DNA of 15,113 nucleotides, taken from positions 1 to 15,113 of the forward strand of contig CAXTKQ010000098.1 of NCBI GenBank assembly GCA_964244955.1, read 5' to 3'. The position numbers and the translations under genes were made by a program. The notes under the pieces were generated by a model that saw only the letters and a program-made list of their open reading frames with translations, was not told the origin of the DNA and ran no database searches. Of the stretch, positions 14,143 through 15,113 are shown piece by piece (the stretch's first letter is position 1; each line of letters starts with the position of its first letter). The DNA comes from Mucilaginibacter_A sp964244955. Its GTDB lineage: Bacteria; Bacteroidota; Bacteroidia; Sphingobacteriales; Sphingobacteriaceae.

Positions 14143-14961
14143 ATGTTAGACCTCAAACTTCCGGAATTAACGGACTACAAACCGTTAACAGATGCACAAA
14201 TTGCAGGATTTCGCAAAAATGGGCACGTTTTAATTCCAACTATACTCAACAAAGACGAGGTAGCCGCATACCGCGATGCCATCAACGAAGCAGCCAACAA
14301 ACACAACACCGAAAAGCGAAAGCTGGAAGAACGCGACACGTATGGCAAAGCTTTTTTGCAGATCATGAATTTATGGGAAGTTGACCAGCAGGTTAAAAAA
14401 TTTACGCTGGCCAAACGAATGGGCAAAATTGCTGCCGATTTACTTGGGGTAAAAAATGTACGCATTTACCACGACCAAGCTTTGTACAAAGAACCGGGCG
14501 GCGGGTTTACGCCCTGGCACCAAGACCAATATTACTGGCCGGTAGATACCAACAACACGGTAACGATGTGGATGCCTTTGATTGATATAACCAAAGAAAT
14601 GGGCATGCTCACCTTTGCGTCTGGCTCGCACCAGGCTGGTTTTGTGGAAAATGTTGCCATTTCTGATGAATCGGAAACGATGCTGGAACGCTATATCAAA
14701 GAAAAAGGCTTTGCGCTTGAACAACCTGCCGCCATGCAAGCCGGAGATGCTTCCTGGCACTACGGCTGGACACTGCATTCGGCCCCGGGAAACCTGTCAA
14801 AAGATACCGTACGGGAAGTAATGACGGTTATTTATATTGCTGATGGCGCCCACGTAACTCCGCCTCAAAACAAACACCAGGAAAATGACCGCCAGCGCTG
14901 GCTGTGCGGCTTGGAACCGGGCGAACCGGTGGCATCCAAACTAAACCCATTGGTTTTATAA
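14143..14961 (+). CDS. Phytanoyl-CoA dioxygenase (PhyH) family Fe(II)/2-oxoglutarate oxygenase
   Basis: A 272-residue non-heme iron oxygenase. The metal site is visible as H126-x-D128 (TPWHQDQYYWP) with the distal H212 (WTLHSAPGN). R224, 12 residues later, is placed to bind 2-oxoglutarate. It should hydroxylate a small organic substrate using O2 and 2-oxoglutarate; many bacterial PhyH proteins do not act on phytanoyl-CoA, so the substrate is open. The next gene, a zinc alcohol dehydrogenase, starts 2 nt after its stop, which suggests a hydroxylation-then-oxidation pair in one operon. The start ATG follows an A-rich leader. It is divergent from the GH43-like gene across 143 nt. Confidence 0.93.
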   Translation: MLDLKLPELTDYKPLTDAQIAGFRKNGHVLIPTILNKDEVAAYRDAINEAANKHNTEKRKLEERDTYGKAFLQIMNLWEVDQQVKKFTLAKRMGKIAADLLGVKNVRIYHDQALYKEPGGGFTPWHQDQYYWPVDTNNTVTMWMPLIDITKEMGMLTFASGSHQAGFVENVAISDESETMLERYIKEKGFALEQPAAMQAGDASWHYGWTLHSAPGNLSKDTVREVMTVIYIADGAHVTPPQNKHQENDRQRWLCGLEPGEPVASKLNPLVL

Positions 14962-14963
14962 GC

Positions 14964-15113
14964 ATGGCCATTTTTTGTGAAGCTGCCATTACCGATGGAG
15001 ACGGAAGCCTGCTGATAGACGAAATTGAAGTAGCCGCGCCTGCTGTAGATGAAGTGCTTGATCAAATTAAAGCAGCAGGATTATGCCATACCGATTATGA
15101 TTCGCTGAGCTGG
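14964..15113 (+). CDS. Zinc-dependent alcohol dehydrogenase, N-terminal part (cut by window end)
   Basis: Fifty codons from ATG at 14964 run open to the window edge. The segment VAAPAVDEVLDQIKAAGLCHTD fits the N-terminal GroES-like domain of medium-chain zinc dehydrogenases, with C41 the catalytic zinc ligand followed by H42, T43 and D44. It starts 2 nt after the PhyH stop, so the two are co-transcribed. Family members oxidise alcohols with NAD(P)+; it could act on the PhyH product. The rest of the gene lies outside the window. Confidence 0.85.
   Translation, partial: MAIFCEAAITDGDGSLLIDEIEVAAPAVDEVLDQIKAAGLCHTDYDSLSW

Overview
The window reads as a draft-assembly piece of a Bacteroidota chromosome, most likely Sphingobacteriaceae-like (Mucilaginibacter/Pedobacter type). 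Support for this: two intergenic sites match the Bacteroidota sigma-A promoter (TTG, 19-nt spacer, TAnnTTTG), start codons mostly lack Shine-Dalgarno sequences and sit in A/T-rich leaders, and the proteins (NtrC-type regulator, Kup, SPW protein, GH43-like lipoprotein-free secreted enzyme, PhyH) have the style of that group. The lineage is inferred from sequence style, not from a search. No tRNA, rRNA, CRISPR array or complete insertion sequence was seen.

Left part (72-5979, all minus strand): a five-gene molybdenum-hydroxylase operon. Transcription order is Tat-exported 2Fe-2S subunit (PaoA-like), FAD/4Fe-4S subunit (PaoB-like, interrupted by a 10-N gap), molybdopterin subunit (PaoC-like), XdhC-type maturation factor, and MocA/MobA-like nucleotidyltransferase. 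Together these make, mature and export a periplasmic aldehyde/xanthine-oxidase-family enzyme that probably uses the cytosine-dinucleotide cofactor. The PaoA-like subunit has Arg where the first Cys of the proximal 2Fe-2S cluster is expected. The operon's best promoter (6179-6208) lies upstream of a strong intrinsic terminator (6111-6148), which suggests either an attenuated leader or a roughly 60-nt small RNA.

Middle part (5980-8416): a gene-poor stretch with the leader, a REP-like folded element (6299-6380), a two-TM small protein, and a sigma-54 response regulator whose kinase is not in the window. A 328-nt divergent intergenic region separates the regulator from kup. It holds a consensus promoter and two short ORFs; the second encodes a 28-residue hydrophobic peptide whose stop overlaps the kup start codon (ATGA).

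Right part (8417-15113): kup potassium transporter with terminator; a two-repeat SPW membrane protein with terminator; a Cof-type HAD phosphatase (minus); a general-stress FMN-binding split-barrel protein with a bidirectional terminator; a secreted five-bladed-propeller GH43-like protein (minus); and a PhyH dioxygenase followed 2 nt later by the start of a zinc alcohol dehydrogenase cut by the window end.

The most unusual window-wide signal is an oriented 12-mer, TAAAAGAAGCAT. It is present seven times exactly, six of them in the small non-coding fraction, with several near copies. Two copies form a perfect 17-bp inverted repeat between paoC and xdhC. It could be a dispersed regulatory, uptake or MITE-derived repeat; its role is unknown.
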